Origin: Chlamydiales bacterium
GTDB taxonomy: Bacteria; Chlamydiota; Chlamydiia; Chlamydiales; JAAKFR01
Assembly: GCA_022601445.1 (NCBI GenBank)
Contig: JAJACP010000008.1
Coordinates: 1 to 64,000, forward strand
Direction: 5' to 3'
Length of the DNA: 64,000 nucleotides
The position numbers and the translations under genes were made by a program. Below are positions 46,301 through 54,739 of this stretch, one piece after another; the stretch's first letter is position 1, and the number at the start of each line of letters is the position of its first letter. The notes below the pieces were generated by a model. That model did not search any database. It saw nothing but the letters and a program-made list of their open reading frames with translations, and was not told where the DNA came from.

Positions 46301-46410
46301 CCCATATTGCCTCTAGACTTGTCTATCGAAGAGGAATGAAGTGGTTCCCTACACTCATCGACATTTTACCGATTTTGCTGCACGACAAAGAGCTTATTTA
46401 TCGCGTGTAG
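43357..46410 (+). CDS. Large NAD-dependent glutamate dehydrogenase
   Basis: 1017 aa. The catalytic core is in residues about 445-860: FHIRFRDLSRGGLRT, PEGGAKGVIFLKPY (substrate lysines), KLSGGPDGDVAGNQI (nucleotide-binding), and IVEGANLYLSPWAR. This is the ~115-kDa class of NAD-GDH that has a long N-terminal regulatory region, unlike the 450-residue enzymes. It deaminates glutamate to 2-oxoglutarate, feeding the TCA cycle from host amino acids. Placed right after zntA in the same direction; absent from this position in Chlamydia. Convergent overlap with the next gene of 17 nt. Confidence 0.88.
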   Translation: MDSQKKEAIQEEIERFEQVYSWLEQSMPPIFFKEIEKEWISLIVHSLMGFKEQDFFSEIHLKNAAIALCIDSPEADVKILKNYPMYGIKNYTTYISHAQIPYPEITGNLRIATLYFTEAVEKPETPLDPKISKELTSFLHARNPAWSAGACQQLIDQIDPRFLRKMPKERQVLAVEMFERAQTRDHCQYEVQYVEDWKEQNSPSLFMVLAWKNVPKHNFLHRLARIVSQHALVMRRANATYIKPYTTQSIFMLSFGVHGRKGEAAWEAADIADFLQEVVTLKYFGSMDGFDATFVQPGLLRGNLANLLRSMTHFINQVLLNVDANLYNLENIEEALCRHPELTMKLCDTFEQKFHPTRHDLEKFESEQEEFLQLVEKLDTGHEFHDKRRKNILLQGMNFVTHILKTNFYRNNKTAYAFRLDPHYLDHAPFERKKRFPELPYGIFYVKGMHFMGFHIRFRDLSRGGLRTIFPAKKERMLAERNTVFSECYNLAYTQQKKNKDIPEGGAKGVIFLKPYERLTSETEILARELESVGMAPEEIQARTESFKHDQKLEYLYQTQRSFIKNFLSLINCEPGGTLKAKHIVDYLKKPEYIYLGPDENMHNSMIEWIANESQRDHYRPGGAFISGKPTIGINHKEFGVTSLGVNVFMHEMLNYLKIDPYTQPFTVKLSGGPDGDVAGNQIKNLHTYYPDTAKLVALTDVSGTIHDPHGLDLRACVELFNEGRPIRFYPPEKLSVGGFLLDRENRRESTPYAQQTLCWHNRDGNIVAEWLSGNEMNALYRNNVHQTHADIFIPCGGRPRTLRDTNYKDYLDKTGQPTSQAIVEGANLYLSPWARHYLEDLGVLIIKDSSANKGGVICSSFEILCGLTLTDDEFLEFKSVLVEEILERLKQCALDEARLLLSEHGEEQKPLSEISDDISKRINYFTDQLLTYLETVELPDNPKDPLITCFLHYCPKILHEKFQDRLLKQVPDNHKKAVIASHIASRLVYRRGMKWFPTLIDILPILLHDKELIYRV

Positions 46411-46834
46411 GGGCAATCGCTCCCTGCACGCAAGTGCGCAATCCATCTCCAGCGGTAAACTCCGCGCGCATTTGATAAGAGTCATCTTCCTGTAGTTCAT
46501 AAATCTCATACCCTTCAAACTCTTGGTCTTTGCGCCTAAATTCCCACGCAATCACCTGAGAGCTGATCACACCCGTCCCCACAACCTTGCCCACAATCTT
46601 ATTTTCTAGTTCAATCTCAAACGCAGAGGGTGTCAGAGACGAAACACAAAAATGATTCCGCATCGTATCGGCAAGCCCCTCCACCACAATCTCCTGATGG
46701 AATTCAACCTTCTCTTCTTCAAGGGGGAGCACTGACCAGCGCATCGTAAAATCGAGAATATCCTCGGCCATACTGAACGTAATCTGTCCGGCTCCTTCCC
46801 ATATGCCTGGGGTCAAAATAAATCGATGGGTCAT
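46394..46834 (-). CDS. Hypothetical protein, beta-rich
   Basis: 146 aa without signal peptide or membrane helix. Alternating pattern suggests a beta-barrel or lipocalin-like fold (GIWEGAGQITFS start, VIAWEFRRKDQEFEGYEIYEL). The ATG overlaps the rodA stop (TAATG), so it is co-translated with rodA. No family recognised. Confidence 0.6.
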   Translation of the reverse strand: MTHRFILTPGIWEGAGQITFSMAEDILDFTMRWSVLPLEEEKVEFHQEIVVEGLADTMRNHFCVSSLTPSAFEIELENKIVGKVVGTGVISSQVIAWEFRRKDQEFEGYEIYELQEDDSYQMRAEFTAGDGLRTCVQGAIAPTRDK

Positions 46835-47967
46835 TAGAACATAAACCTTCTGCTATAAATGCTTTGTAAAATTCCAAGGGCAGCCATTGTGACAAAGATC
46901 GACGAACCTCCATAAGAGACTAAGATCAGAGGAACTCCTGTCACAGGGAGCAGGCCGCACATCATGCCAATATTCACGAGAATATGCATGGCAATGTAGA
47001 CGGTCACTCCAGCGGAGAGCATTTTTCCAAAGTGATCTTTAGCCACAACTGTCACTTGAAATCCAAAATAGACAAGAGAGTAAAACAAAATCAGGATAAG
47101 GAGCAAACCCAATAGGCCAAACTCCTCTCCAAAAGCGGGGAACACAGAGTCGGTGTAGCCATATGGAAGCCATCCTCTTCCGGTAAACTCACTGGCCCGC
47201 CAGCCACTACCAGAGAGGCCCCCGACTCCAATTGCTGTCAGTGCAGCCCACTGGTGATGGTTGTTTGGATTGAGCCGTTCATACTGGTACCCTTTTAATA
47301 CTTTGGTTGCATAAGGGCGCATCTGCTCGTGTGAGACCACTCCGGTAAAAATCAGCAATACCACAAATAAAAAACCTAGTCCTGCCACCGTCATGATCCG
47401 GACAAAACCTGGATGCATATTTCCGAGATAAAACATCACAAGCGTAATGGGACAGAGCACAAGCGCTGTTCCCAAATCAGGTTGCTTCAAAATCAAAAGA
47501 AAGGGGATTCCGACAATCAGTGAGCCTAAAAGAGAGGTTCCCAGGGTTGAGGCTGTCGAGCGATTTCTCTCTAAAAACCAGCTCAAGCTAATCACCACGA
47601 TTAATTTGGCATATTCTGAGGGTTGGATGCTCACTCCGATGATGGGGATACGGTACCAGCGGTGAACATTTTGGATCGCCGGAACAAAAAAGAGGCCGAG
47701 CAGACCGAGAAACATCAATACATAAAGAATCCAGGCCCACTCACGTAGCTTATTGTAATCCATGCCGGCAAAGAGGATAAAGACGGCCCATCCTAAGCAA
47801 AAGCGTTGTATTTGGCTCAACACCTTCGGTGTGAATAGGCCACTTTGCTGCCCTTGGTAGCAGGCGGGATCGGTGGCAGAGATCACTAAGATGCTGATTG
47901 CCATTAGGGAGAAGATGACCGGGACGATCCGCCAGTCGATACGAAAAATGAGTCGATGGTTCCACAT
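46834..47967 (-). CDS. rodA: Rod shape / SEDS glycosyltransferase RodA
   Basis: 377 aa with about ten membrane helices. SEDS signatures: QPSEYAKL, LKQPDLGTALV, ...GGLSGSGW, LPYGYTDSVFPAFGEEFGLLG and near the end PVTGVPLILVSYGGSS. Polymerises lipid II glycans; in chlamydiae it serves the reduced peptidoglycan ring used for division. Same neighbours (birA, metal ATPase) as in Chlamydia. Confidence 0.94.
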   Translation of the reverse strand: MWNHRLIFRIDWRIVPVIFSLMAISILVISATDPACYQGQQSGLFTPKVLSQIQRFCLGWAVFILFAGMDYNKLREWAWILYVLMFLGLLGLFFVPAIQNVHRWYRIPIIGVSIQPSEYAKLIVVISLSWFLERNRSTASTLGTSLLGSLIVGIPFLLILKQPDLGTALVLCPITLVMFYLGNMHPGFVRIMTVAGLGFLFVVLLIFTGVVSHEQMRPYATKVLKGYQYERLNPNNHHQWAALTAIGVGGLSGSGWRASEFTGRGWLPYGYTDSVFPAFGEEFGLLGLLLILILFYSLVYFGFQVTVVAKDHFGKMLSAGVTVYIAMHILVNIGMMCGLLPVTGVPLILVSYGGSSIFVTMAALGILQSIYSRRFMF

Positions 47968-48054
47968 AGAGTTTTGAATGACTAGCTCTTATCTACCCTT
48001 TTGAGAGTTCTTACTTCCCACAGAGGGTGTTTATAATTCTTATAGTGGAGTATA

Positions 48055-48678
48055 ATGGGCGCCATGGAAATGATCCACCACCATTTTGATACACTTGTCT
48101 CAACTAACGACTGGGGTAAAGAACACCTAGCTTCTCAACCGCGCGATCGATTCATGTTGGTTACAGCAGATGAGCAGACCCGAGGGCGTGGTCAATATGG
48201 GCGCAAATGGATCTCTCCTAAGGGGCAAAATCTTTATGCGAGTTTTTGTTTTTTCATAGATGAACACCAACAAGATCCTCTCTCATTGACTCATGTTTTA
48301 GCCATCTCTTTGGCCCATGTTTTAGAAAAGCGTGGTGTGATATGCCAGATCAAGTGGCCCAATGATCTCCTTGTCGATCGGAAGAAAATTGCTGGGATTT
48401 TGTGTGAAACGGAGCATCTGCCGCCCCACTTTGGCGTTGTGATTGGATTGGGCATGAATATTAATATGTCTCAAGAGGAGCTGGCCCATATTCCTCAACC
48501 GGCGACCTCAATCAGACAAGAGACGGGCGAAAAGTGCGTGATCGGCGAGGTTCTGCAAGAGATTCAGGCTGTTTTTGCTAAGGATCTAGCCCACTTTTTA
48601 AAAAAAGGCTTCACTCCTTTTCTTCCCGTTTTCCGCCAGCTGATTCTTCCCGGTTTGCGCAATCAACACATCCTATAG
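48055..48678 (+). CDS. birA: Biotin-[acetyl-CoA-carboxylase] ligase
   Basis: 207 aa, short BirA without the N-terminal DNA-binding domain, so it cannot repress a bio operon. Catalytic RGRGQYGRKWISP, KWPNDLLVDRKKIAGILCE and GLGMNINM are present. ATG 48055 has GGAG four bases upstream. Divergent from rodA. Confidence 0.93.
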   Translation: MGAMEMIHHHFDTLVSTNDWGKEHLASQPRDRFMLVTADEQTRGRGQYGRKWISPKGQNLYASFCFFIDEHQQDPLSLTHVLAISLAHVLEKRGVICQIKWPNDLLVDRKKIAGILCETEHLPPHFGVVIGLGMNINMSQEELAHIPQPATSIRQETGEKCVIGEVLQEIQAVFAKDLAHFLKKGFTPFLPVFRQLILPGLRNQHIL

Positions 48679-49761
48679 CTAGAAAGAGAGCGTGCCCCGA
48701 AAGGTGATTCCTGAGGTGCGCAAGTCGTTTGCTACATTCACCAAATTACCCTCTTCACCAATTGAGGTAAACGAATAAAGGGTGTTGAAGTTAAACCAAA
48801 TATTGGTTTCCCAGCCTAGCTTCAAACGCAAGTAGATGTTTCTGAAAAAAGAGCCCTCCCACTGCACTCCAAGCGTCGAATTAAATGTTGACTGAAGTCG
48901 TTCGGGTCGGTAGCGGAAGTTTGAGTCTTCATCTGTATCGTTATCTGCTGTTTGTTGATGGATATCACAGCTTCCATACAAGCCCGCAACCCCCAAGTCT
49001 CCACAAACGGCAAAGCAAGGAAGCAGGTACCAGGCAGCATTCAAGCCCACTTGAGGTCCTAACCCACAGTATTGAATTGAGTTCCGGAAACGCCCCGATT
49101 CTGTACCTGTATACACAATCTCAAATGTTTCTCGAATGCTGTCATTGCGCAACCCAATACTGGGGGTAATCGCCACATGCGTACGCGTAAAAATCGGAAT
49201 ATCTAGAGAGAGACGTATGCTATCTAATTTGAAGGTCATATCCGCCACAGCTGAGGTGATGACATCGATATCACCCGGATGTCCTCGTGTAGCGCGTAAA
49301 ACCAAACCACTTGGTTGCACGGCATCCATGTCCTCATTCCTAAGGCTTAACCAGTCAAGATTGAGCCTCCAAGAGTTACAAGGAAAAAAGATACCTGCAC
49401 CAATTCGAAAGCCAGAATCCCAATCGCCCTCAAGCGCAAACAGCCTTCCCTCACCAGGAACATTATTCTGAACTCCAGAAACCGCATAGTGAAGGCCCTC
49501 TTGGTGAATTTTCCACCAGAGATATTCAGCATAAAAATTGATCACTCCCCAATAACAGCACTTCTCCATAGGAAGATAGGTGGTGTTGTAGTTCTCTTCA
49601 TAACGCCCCGAAAGCTCCTCACAAGCGCAAGCTAACTGCTCACACGCATTGGTGAGTGAGCAGTAAGGATCACAAGAGATCTCATTGCCACTTCCAAATA
49701 GATTGGGCTGAATCAAACAACAGCTCACCAAGAAACCGTAGACCAGTTTTTTATACCCCAT
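48679..49761 (-). CDS. MOMP-like outer-membrane porin (Legionella-OMP family), second member
   Basis: 360 aa. Signal peptide to about residue 23, then a cysteine cluster (SCDPYC, CEQLACACEE, EKCCYWG) and FYAEYLWWKIHQEGL, the family hallmark shared with the porin at 908-1942 (DYLYW). Predicted beta-barrel ends in Phe. Alternating Cys could cross-link the chlamydial envelope. Inserted between birA and nifU relative to Chlamydia. Confidence 0.8.
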   Translation of the reverse strand: MGYKKLVYGFLVSCCLIQPNLFGSGNEISCDPYCSLTNACEQLACACEELSGRYEENYNTTYLPMEKCCYWGVINFYAEYLWWKIHQEGLHYAVSGVQNNVPGEGRLFALEGDWDSGFRIGAGIFFPCNSWRLNLDWLSLRNEDMDAVQPSGLVLRATRGHPGDIDVITSAVADMTFKLDSIRLSLDIPIFTRTHVAITPSIGLRNDSIRETFEIVYTGTESGRFRNSIQYCGLGPQVGLNAAWYLLPCFAVCGDLGVAGLYGSCDIHQQTADNDTDEDSNFRYRPERLQSTFNSTLGVQWEGSFFRNIYLRLKLGWETNIWFNFNTLYSFTSIGEEGNLVNVANDLRTSGITFRGTLSF

Positions 49762-49824
49762 GACTTTTCAACTCCAAAAACATCGGTTTAAAAATTAGCG
49801 TATAAAAAAAGGAGAAATAAAAGA

Positions 49825-50601
49825 CTAGAACTTTAAAGCGTCCATATTGGGAACCACTGTCAGTTCCGGATGCACCTTGATCTGCAGAATTTGTTGAATA
49901 GAAGAAAGCGTAGTTCCAATCGCTGAAAAACAAGAGGTACAGGCCCCTTGATACGCAATCACCAGCTCCTTGCCATCGGTCAATGACTCAACCAAAATGC
50001 CTCCCGCATCGAGTTCGACGTAGGGACGGATCTCTTCATCCAAAATCGTTTCAATGACCACCAGCTGCTGCGCGTTTGAAAGCTCCATCCAATCAGGATA
50101 CCCTTCAGAACGATTTTCGTGCGGAATTGGAGTCACATACTGATCAGGAAGGGAAATATCTGCACACTTTTCTGCAGCCGCATCGATCGCATCAATTACA
50201 AAATTGAGATAGCCTAAAGTCTCATCTGGAAACGCTGGCTCACTTGGTTTGTCTCGCAATTGCTTATCCAATAACTCTGCTCCAATGCGCTTGGCCTGGT
50301 CGTAGTTTTTTCCAATTAAAAGCTCACACGCCGTTTCAGCAGCCGCAAGAAGAGCTGCTGCTCCAAAAGCCTGAAACTTGGCATCGGCAATAACGCCATC
50401 GGTCGGATCGACGAGCCAAAAAAGTGCGACGGCATTTCCCTCTGAGCATGTCCCCTCTTGACCACTCACACAGCGCATCCCGCGTGCTGCTGCGTCCTCT
50501 TCAGAAAAACGGCCCACGTTACGTGGCCTGTCGATTTTGGCAGCCATTTTTTTGCTAAAACGCTCCCAAGGAGATGTGGCTAACAAATCTTCATAACTCA
50601 T
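49825..50601 (-). CDS. nifU: NifU-like Fe-S scaffold protein, diverged
   Basis: 258 aa. N-terminal IscU-like part with GVIADAKFQAFGAAALLAAAE, where one conserved scaffold Cys (FGCG) is replaced by Ala; GTCSEGN keeps a Cys near the first position. The C-terminal Nfu domain has the CxxC in GACTSCFSAIGTTLSS. So the Nfu half could bind a cluster while the IscU half is altered. Directly downstream of the nifS-like gene with no gap, as in Chlamydia (CT720-721). Confidence 0.83.
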   Translation of the reverse strand: MSYEDLLATSPWERFSKKMAAKIDRPRNVGRFSEEDAAARGMRCVSGQEGTCSEGNAVALFWLVDPTDGVIADAKFQAFGAAALLAAAETACELLIGKNYDQAKRIGAELLDKQLRDKPSEPAFPDETLGYLNFVIDAIDAAAEKCADISLPDQYVTPIPHENRSEGYPDWMELSNAQQLVVIETILDEEIRPYVELDAGGILVESLTDGKELVIAYQGACTSCFSAIGTTLSSIQQILQIKVHPELTVVPNMDALKF

Positions 50602-51591
50602 TTACAGGCTCCACGTTGTTTGCACTTGTTCCACAATTTCTAAAACTCGCTTTGCGCCTTGATTAACCTCTTCTTCAGTTGTTTCATGAGAAAAAGAGAA
50701 ACTCATTCCACAGTGCCTCTCAACCCCTTCTAAGCCACACGCTTCTAAAATGTGCTTCAAATGTTGAAAACTGCCACCCCCAAAAGAGGCATTGCGTATC
50801 CCACGCCGTTTAAGCAGATACAGCAGGCAGTCGCTAGCTACTCCAGGAAAAATCTGTGCCGAGATATGGGGGACACGCTCTTGGTCTGAACAGAAGCCTT
50901 TTCCTACTTTCTCTTCAAAACGATCGCGTAGACGGGCTCCTTCCATACAGAGATGATCTCGAAAACGGAGCTGCTCTTTTGCCTGTTGCCCCAAGGCTAG
51001 CAACCCGGGAACATTGAGGCTACCCGCACGCATATGGGCTTGCTCATCTCCCCCTACAATCAAGGGGCTGATTTCGACCCCTTCCCGAATAAAGAGCCCT
51101 CCAGTACCAGGTAGTCCATCGAATGTGAGCAGATCGGCTCCACTTGACTCAAGCGTATAATACCCCTTTCCTATCACATGCGTTGCCTCAACATGGAACA
51201 AAACGCCACGTTCACGGCAGACTTGCGCAATTTCTGCGACGGGTTGCACAACGCCTGTCAATCCGTTGGCCCAAGAGAGAGAAACCATAGCTGTGCGTGG
51301 AGTCAATGTTTCGGCAATCGCGTGGGCTGTCACGATTCCCTCCTCATTGACAGGAGCCATCTCATGGATACAACCCAATTCAGAGAGACGGCTCATTGCC
51401 ATAATGGCAGGTGCCTCATCAGTGGAAGCCGAGATAAAGTGATTCTTCCCTGTTTTCCTCGTCTGGTCGAGGTAGGCAGCAAACACAGCGTGATTCACTC
51501 CTTCGGCTCCGGACGAGGTGAGAATAAAGTGAGCGGCGTGTTTCGCCTCCACAAGTTGATAAAGAGCCTCATAGGCTTCTTCAATTTTCAT
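50602..51591 (-). CDS. nifS: NifS-like protein lacking catalytic residues, probable pseudoenzyme
   Basis: 329 aa aminotransferase-V fold. Alignable regions: LTSSGAEGVNHAV (usual TSGATESNN), FHVEATHVIGK (usual HVDAVQ, so Asp to Glu at the PLP nitrogen), AGSLNVPGLLALG. The PLP lysine motif (usual SxHKxxGPKG) reads TFDGLPGTGGLF, without Lys. The stacking His is absent, and the catalytic Cys loop reads NASFGGGSFQH, without Cys. About 45 N-terminal residues of the family are missing; an in-frame stop lies just upstream. Start overlaps gpmA. Full open frame, so not obviously dead. Confidence 0.75.
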   Translation of the reverse strand: MKIEEAYEALYQLVEAKHAAHFILTSSGAEGVNHAVFAAYLDQTRKTGKNHFISASTDEAPAIMAMSRLSELGCIHEMAPVNEEGIVTAHAIAETLTPRTAMVSLSWANGLTGVVQPVAEIAQVCRERGVLFHVEATHVIGKGYYTLESSGADLLTFDGLPGTGGLFIREGVEISPLIVGGDEQAHMRAGSLNVPGLLALGQQAKEQLRFRDHLCMEGARLRDRFEEKVGKGFCSDQERVPHISAQIFPGVASDCLLYLLKRRGIRNASFGGGSFQHLKHILEACGLEGVERHCGMSFSFSHETTEEEVNQGAKRVLEIVEQVQTTWSL

Positions 51592-52276
51592 GAGTAGTCC
51601 GGCTTAATTTTCCTTGTTTGTATGTGTAGATGATCGGTTTGCCGGTAGGAATTTCAAGGTTGAGCACCTCGTCATCGGTGAGTTGATCGAGGTCCATCAC
51701 AATTGACCTCAAAGAGTTTCCATGTGCTGAAATGAGCACGTTTTGACCTGCTGCTAGCCGTGGAACAATTTCTGATTCAAAGTAGGGAATCGTACGTGCA
51801 GCTGTCATCTCCAGGCTCTCACCTTCAGGAGGGGGCGTTGAAAAGCTGCGGCGCCAGATTTTGACTTGCTCATCGCCAAATTTTTCACGCGTTTCTTGTT
51901 TGTTCCGCCCTTGTAGCTCGCCATACATCCGCTCATTGAGCTCCCAAGCGCACGTGACCGGAATCAGCTCCTCTTCGGTTTTCGGCTCATAACATTTTCC
52001 CCATTCAGCCAATTTGCCCTCAGCATGCAACACAACAGGAATCTTCCCAGATATATGCCCCGCCATGGCAAGCATGGCCGTCATAGAGCCTCGGATCAGC
52101 GTAGAGGTATAAATGCGGTCAATGGGCATCTCCTTGATCTGCCGGCCCGCTTCTAAAGCCTCTTGAATGCCCTTTTCACTGAGCGGAATATCGACCCAGC
52201 CTGTAAAGATATTCTTTTTATTCCATTCGGACTGCCCATGTCTGAGCAAAATCAGTCGATTAAGTGTTTTATCCAT
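51581..52276 (-). CDS. gpmA: 2,3-bisphosphoglycerate-dependent phosphoglycerate mutase
   Basis: 231 aa glycolytic enzyme. LILLRHGQSEWN with the phospho-His, ERMYGELQGRNK and SAHGNSLRSIV with the second His are canonical. First gene of the minus-strand gpmA-nifS-nifU unit; divergent from rluB with a 205-nt AT-rich gap that must hold both promoters. Confidence 0.95.
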   Translation of the reverse strand: MDKTLNRLILLRHGQSEWNKKNIFTGWVDIPLSEKGIQEALEAGRQIKEMPIDRIYTSTLIRGSMTAMLAMAGHISGKIPVVLHAEGKLAEWGKCYEPKTEEELIPVTCAWELNERMYGELQGRNKQETREKFGDEQVKIWRRSFSTPPPEGESLEMTAARTIPYFESEIVPRLAAGQNVLISAHGNSLRSIVMDLDQLTDDEVLNLEIPTGKPIIYTYKQGKLSRTTHEN

Positions 52277-52481
52277 TGACCGGAGATTATATACACTTTA
52301 CAATTAAAACCCAAAATTATGAACCTATCCATAAACTATTTTTACCGCTTTCCCCCATCTTTTTGGCATCTTTTACAAGCCAAATTTCGGCCATCTGATC
52401 CAAGATTGTCCTCAATTTGGCTTCCAAAATCTGCTCAAAAATCTGGAAAAAATCGATTAAAAATACTTTACGGATAGATTC

Positions 52482-53174
52482 ATGAAAAAACGACTAAGTA
52501 AAGCTTTAGCGGCTGCTGGTATTGCCTCCAGACGCGCCTCCGAAGAACTGATTTTCCAAAGACGGGTCTCTGTCAATGGCGAAACGGTCACGCTTCCCCA
52601 AACCCTCGTTGATTGGGAGCGCGACAAGATCGTTGTAGACGGAGAAAAAGTACAAGGAGAGGAGAAAAAGTACCACTTTCTCTTCAATAAGCCTGTAGGC
52701 TATCTCTGCACAAATGCCCCTGGAACTAAATCTGTTGTGCTCCGCTTTTTTGCCCATATCCCCGGACGTCTTTATACTGTCGGCAGACTCGATAAAGAGA
52801 CCTCTGGACTGATTCTGATCACAAATGATGGTGCCTTTGCCAACCGGGTCATTCATCCCTCCTACAATATTAGTAAAGAATATTTGGCAAAGACCAGCCA
52901 AGAAATCACTCCTGCTCACCTGGAAGCGCTCTCGAAAGGAGCTTGGGTTGAAGGGGTGCACGTTAAGCCCCTGATGGTGAAAAAAGTGCGGCGCGGAACA
53001 GTGAAAATAACGGTTGCTGAGGGGAAAAAGCACGAGGTACGTCTGCTCCTGGCTAGCGCTAAGCTTGCCGTTCGAGAGCTCAAGCGGATTCGGGTGGGGC
53101 CCTTCACTCTAGGTACGCTCCCTGAAGGAGCCTATCGCGAACTGACAGAAAGCGAGCACTCTTTTTTTCAATAA
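52482..53174 (+). CDS. rluB: RsuA/RluB-family pseudouridine synthase
   Basis: 230 aa. N-terminal S4 RNA-binding domain (RLSKALAAAGIASRRASEELI) and catalytic GRLDKETSGLILITNDG with the nucleophilic Asp. KHEVRLLLA is the RsuA-type C-terminal motif. Modifies 23S or 16S rRNA; the exact target is not decidable. Corresponds in position to CT723. Confidence 0.9.
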   Translation: MKKRLSKALAAAGIASRRASEELIFQRRVSVNGETVTLPQTLVDWERDKIVVDGEKVQGEEKKYHFLFNKPVGYLCTNAPGTKSVVLRFFAHIPGRLYTVGRLDKETSGLILITNDGAFANRVIHPSYNISKEYLAKTSQEITPAHLEALSKGAWVEGVHVKPLMVKKVRRGTVKITVAEGKKHEVRLLLASAKLAVRELKRIRVGPFTLGTLPEGAYRELTESEHSFFQ

Positions 53175-53229
53175 GGCAACAAAACCACTAATACAGTAAA
53201 ATAATTACCTAAAATTATTAGAAATTATT

Positions 53230-54681
53230 ATGTTTGTTAGTTTATGCAATACCTCCACCCATTCAGTACAGCCCACATGTCTTAAATGTGCTGATACGCT
53301 CTTAATTGCTTTAGGCGTGATGACGATTTTAGGAGGAACCCTTGCCATTCTTGCTGCATCAGGGGTGAATCTGGGCGCATTCAATGCGCTGGGCTCATTG
53401 ACACATGCTGGAGGAGGGATTCTCGCGGTAGGTGGACTTTTGGTGCTCTCGCTCGGCCTATACAACCTCTGTAAAGAGCCGACTCAGCTGCACGCGCCCT
53501 CGGAGACACCTGACGCTGATGCAGTCACTCCCGCTCCTGCTGATGCGCCTCCCCTTCCACCAGTAGCTACTCAAACGCAGGCTACTGCTCTTATCCCTCC
53601 ATTTGCTTCTTTTGAAGCGCTCAAGCAAGAACGTGCTCAGCGCTTTGCTGTAGCCTCTCCAAGAGTAGCTTCTTCTTTTTCTACCTTAGAAATTCAACCC
53701 CTTGAGCTTAAGGGACCAGCCTATGCCCACTCACGCGCCTGCCATTTTGCACAGCAAAAACTCAAAGAACAGCTTGATACGCTCATTCAAGCCGCCACAC
53801 ACCCAGATCATCTACGTCAAGTAGAAACTTTTCTTGGCCTACAACTTTCAAGCTATAATGGACAGATAGCAAGCTATAACAAACAGGCAGATGAACGCAA
53901 TCAGCTTCAACCGATCACAATTCAAATAAATCTAGCTGGAACAATTAATGCTTGGAGTGCTCTGGAAGAACTGGCCTGTCAGCCTGTTTTAACAGAAGAA
54001 ATCGTCACTAGATTAGCTTCTGTCTCTCTACCTGAAATAGTGCAAACACAGCTCCAAGGTGTTGTGAGGCGTATCCTTACAAGGCCCGCTCTTTGTTCTG
54101 TTCCCATAATACGTGATTTAGAAGCAAAGCTAAAAACGACTTTTGCTCCTCCTCCCCTCTTTGCCGATCAACTTCAAAACGAGATCCACGCTCTTTTTGC
54201 TAATACTAGCGAGGCTAATCTACAAGGTGAACACTTTGCACAAGTTAGAGGATATGTTCTTGAGGAGCTCAGAAGATATGGAATTGAACCGACAGCGTTT
54301 CCACTTATTCAGGATCTCAATAAGCTAGAGACCACATGGAATTCCCTGCTCTTATTGGATGTATTAGGAATCCACGAAAAAACAGAACTACTTGTAAGCA
54401 TTGCGCACAGCCTTCCCGATCAATCCTTTTGGGTTTGCTATCCCCTCGCTGCGAATCTTTTCAGCTCTCGTTTGGCACAACTTTTTACTTCCGGTGATTA
54501 CGCAACTAACCGCGTATATACTGTAATAGCACCCGATGATCAGGCTCAAGGAGTTTCCTTACAAGGAGCTCTTGAGCTGGCACAGCAGAAGTTGGGCTTC
54601 CAAGCCCCTCCTGATAATGATCTTGATATGCATACCGGAGACGATCGAGCAGTGGCTCTTGCTCTAGTCGGCCTTGCCTAA
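53230..54681 (+). CDS. Candidate inclusion membrane (Inc-like) protein, large
   Basis: 483 aa. Two hydrophobic helices near residues 23-43 and 60-79, joined by a short Gly/Ala-rich loop, without a signal peptide; then a Pro/Ala linker (about 88-122) and a long helical soluble domain. The arrangement (short N-terminus, bilobed membrane hairpin, large C-terminal domain) is Inc-like and parallels the gene at 27076. The upstream region is AT-rich without a Shine-Dalgarno site. No sequence family recognised. Confidence 0.6.
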   Translation: MFVSLCNTSTHSVQPTCLKCADTLLIALGVMTILGGTLAILAASGVNLGAFNALGSLTHAGGGILAVGGLLVLSLGLYNLCKEPTQLHAPSETPDADAVTPAPADAPPLPPVATQTQATALIPPFASFEALKQERAQRFAVASPRVASSFSTLEIQPLELKGPAYAHSRACHFAQQKLKEQLDTLIQAATHPDHLRQVETFLGLQLSSYNGQIASYNKQADERNQLQPITIQINLAGTINAWSALEELACQPVLTEEIVTRLASVSLPEIVQTQLQGVVRRILTRPALCSVPIIRDLEAKLKTTFAPPPLFADQLQNEIHALFANTSEANLQGEHFAQVRGYVLEELRRYGIEPTAFPLIQDLNKLETTWNSLLLLDVLGIHEKTELLVSIAHSLPDQSFWVCYPLAANLFSSRLAQLFTSGDYATNRVYTVIAPDDQAQGVSLQGALELAQQKLGFQAPPDNDLDMHTGDDRAVALALVGLA

Positions 54682-54739
54682 TATCAATAAATTTTTTAGT
54701 ATCCGGATTTAAGTAAAACAACAGACAAGGAGTCTGGAT

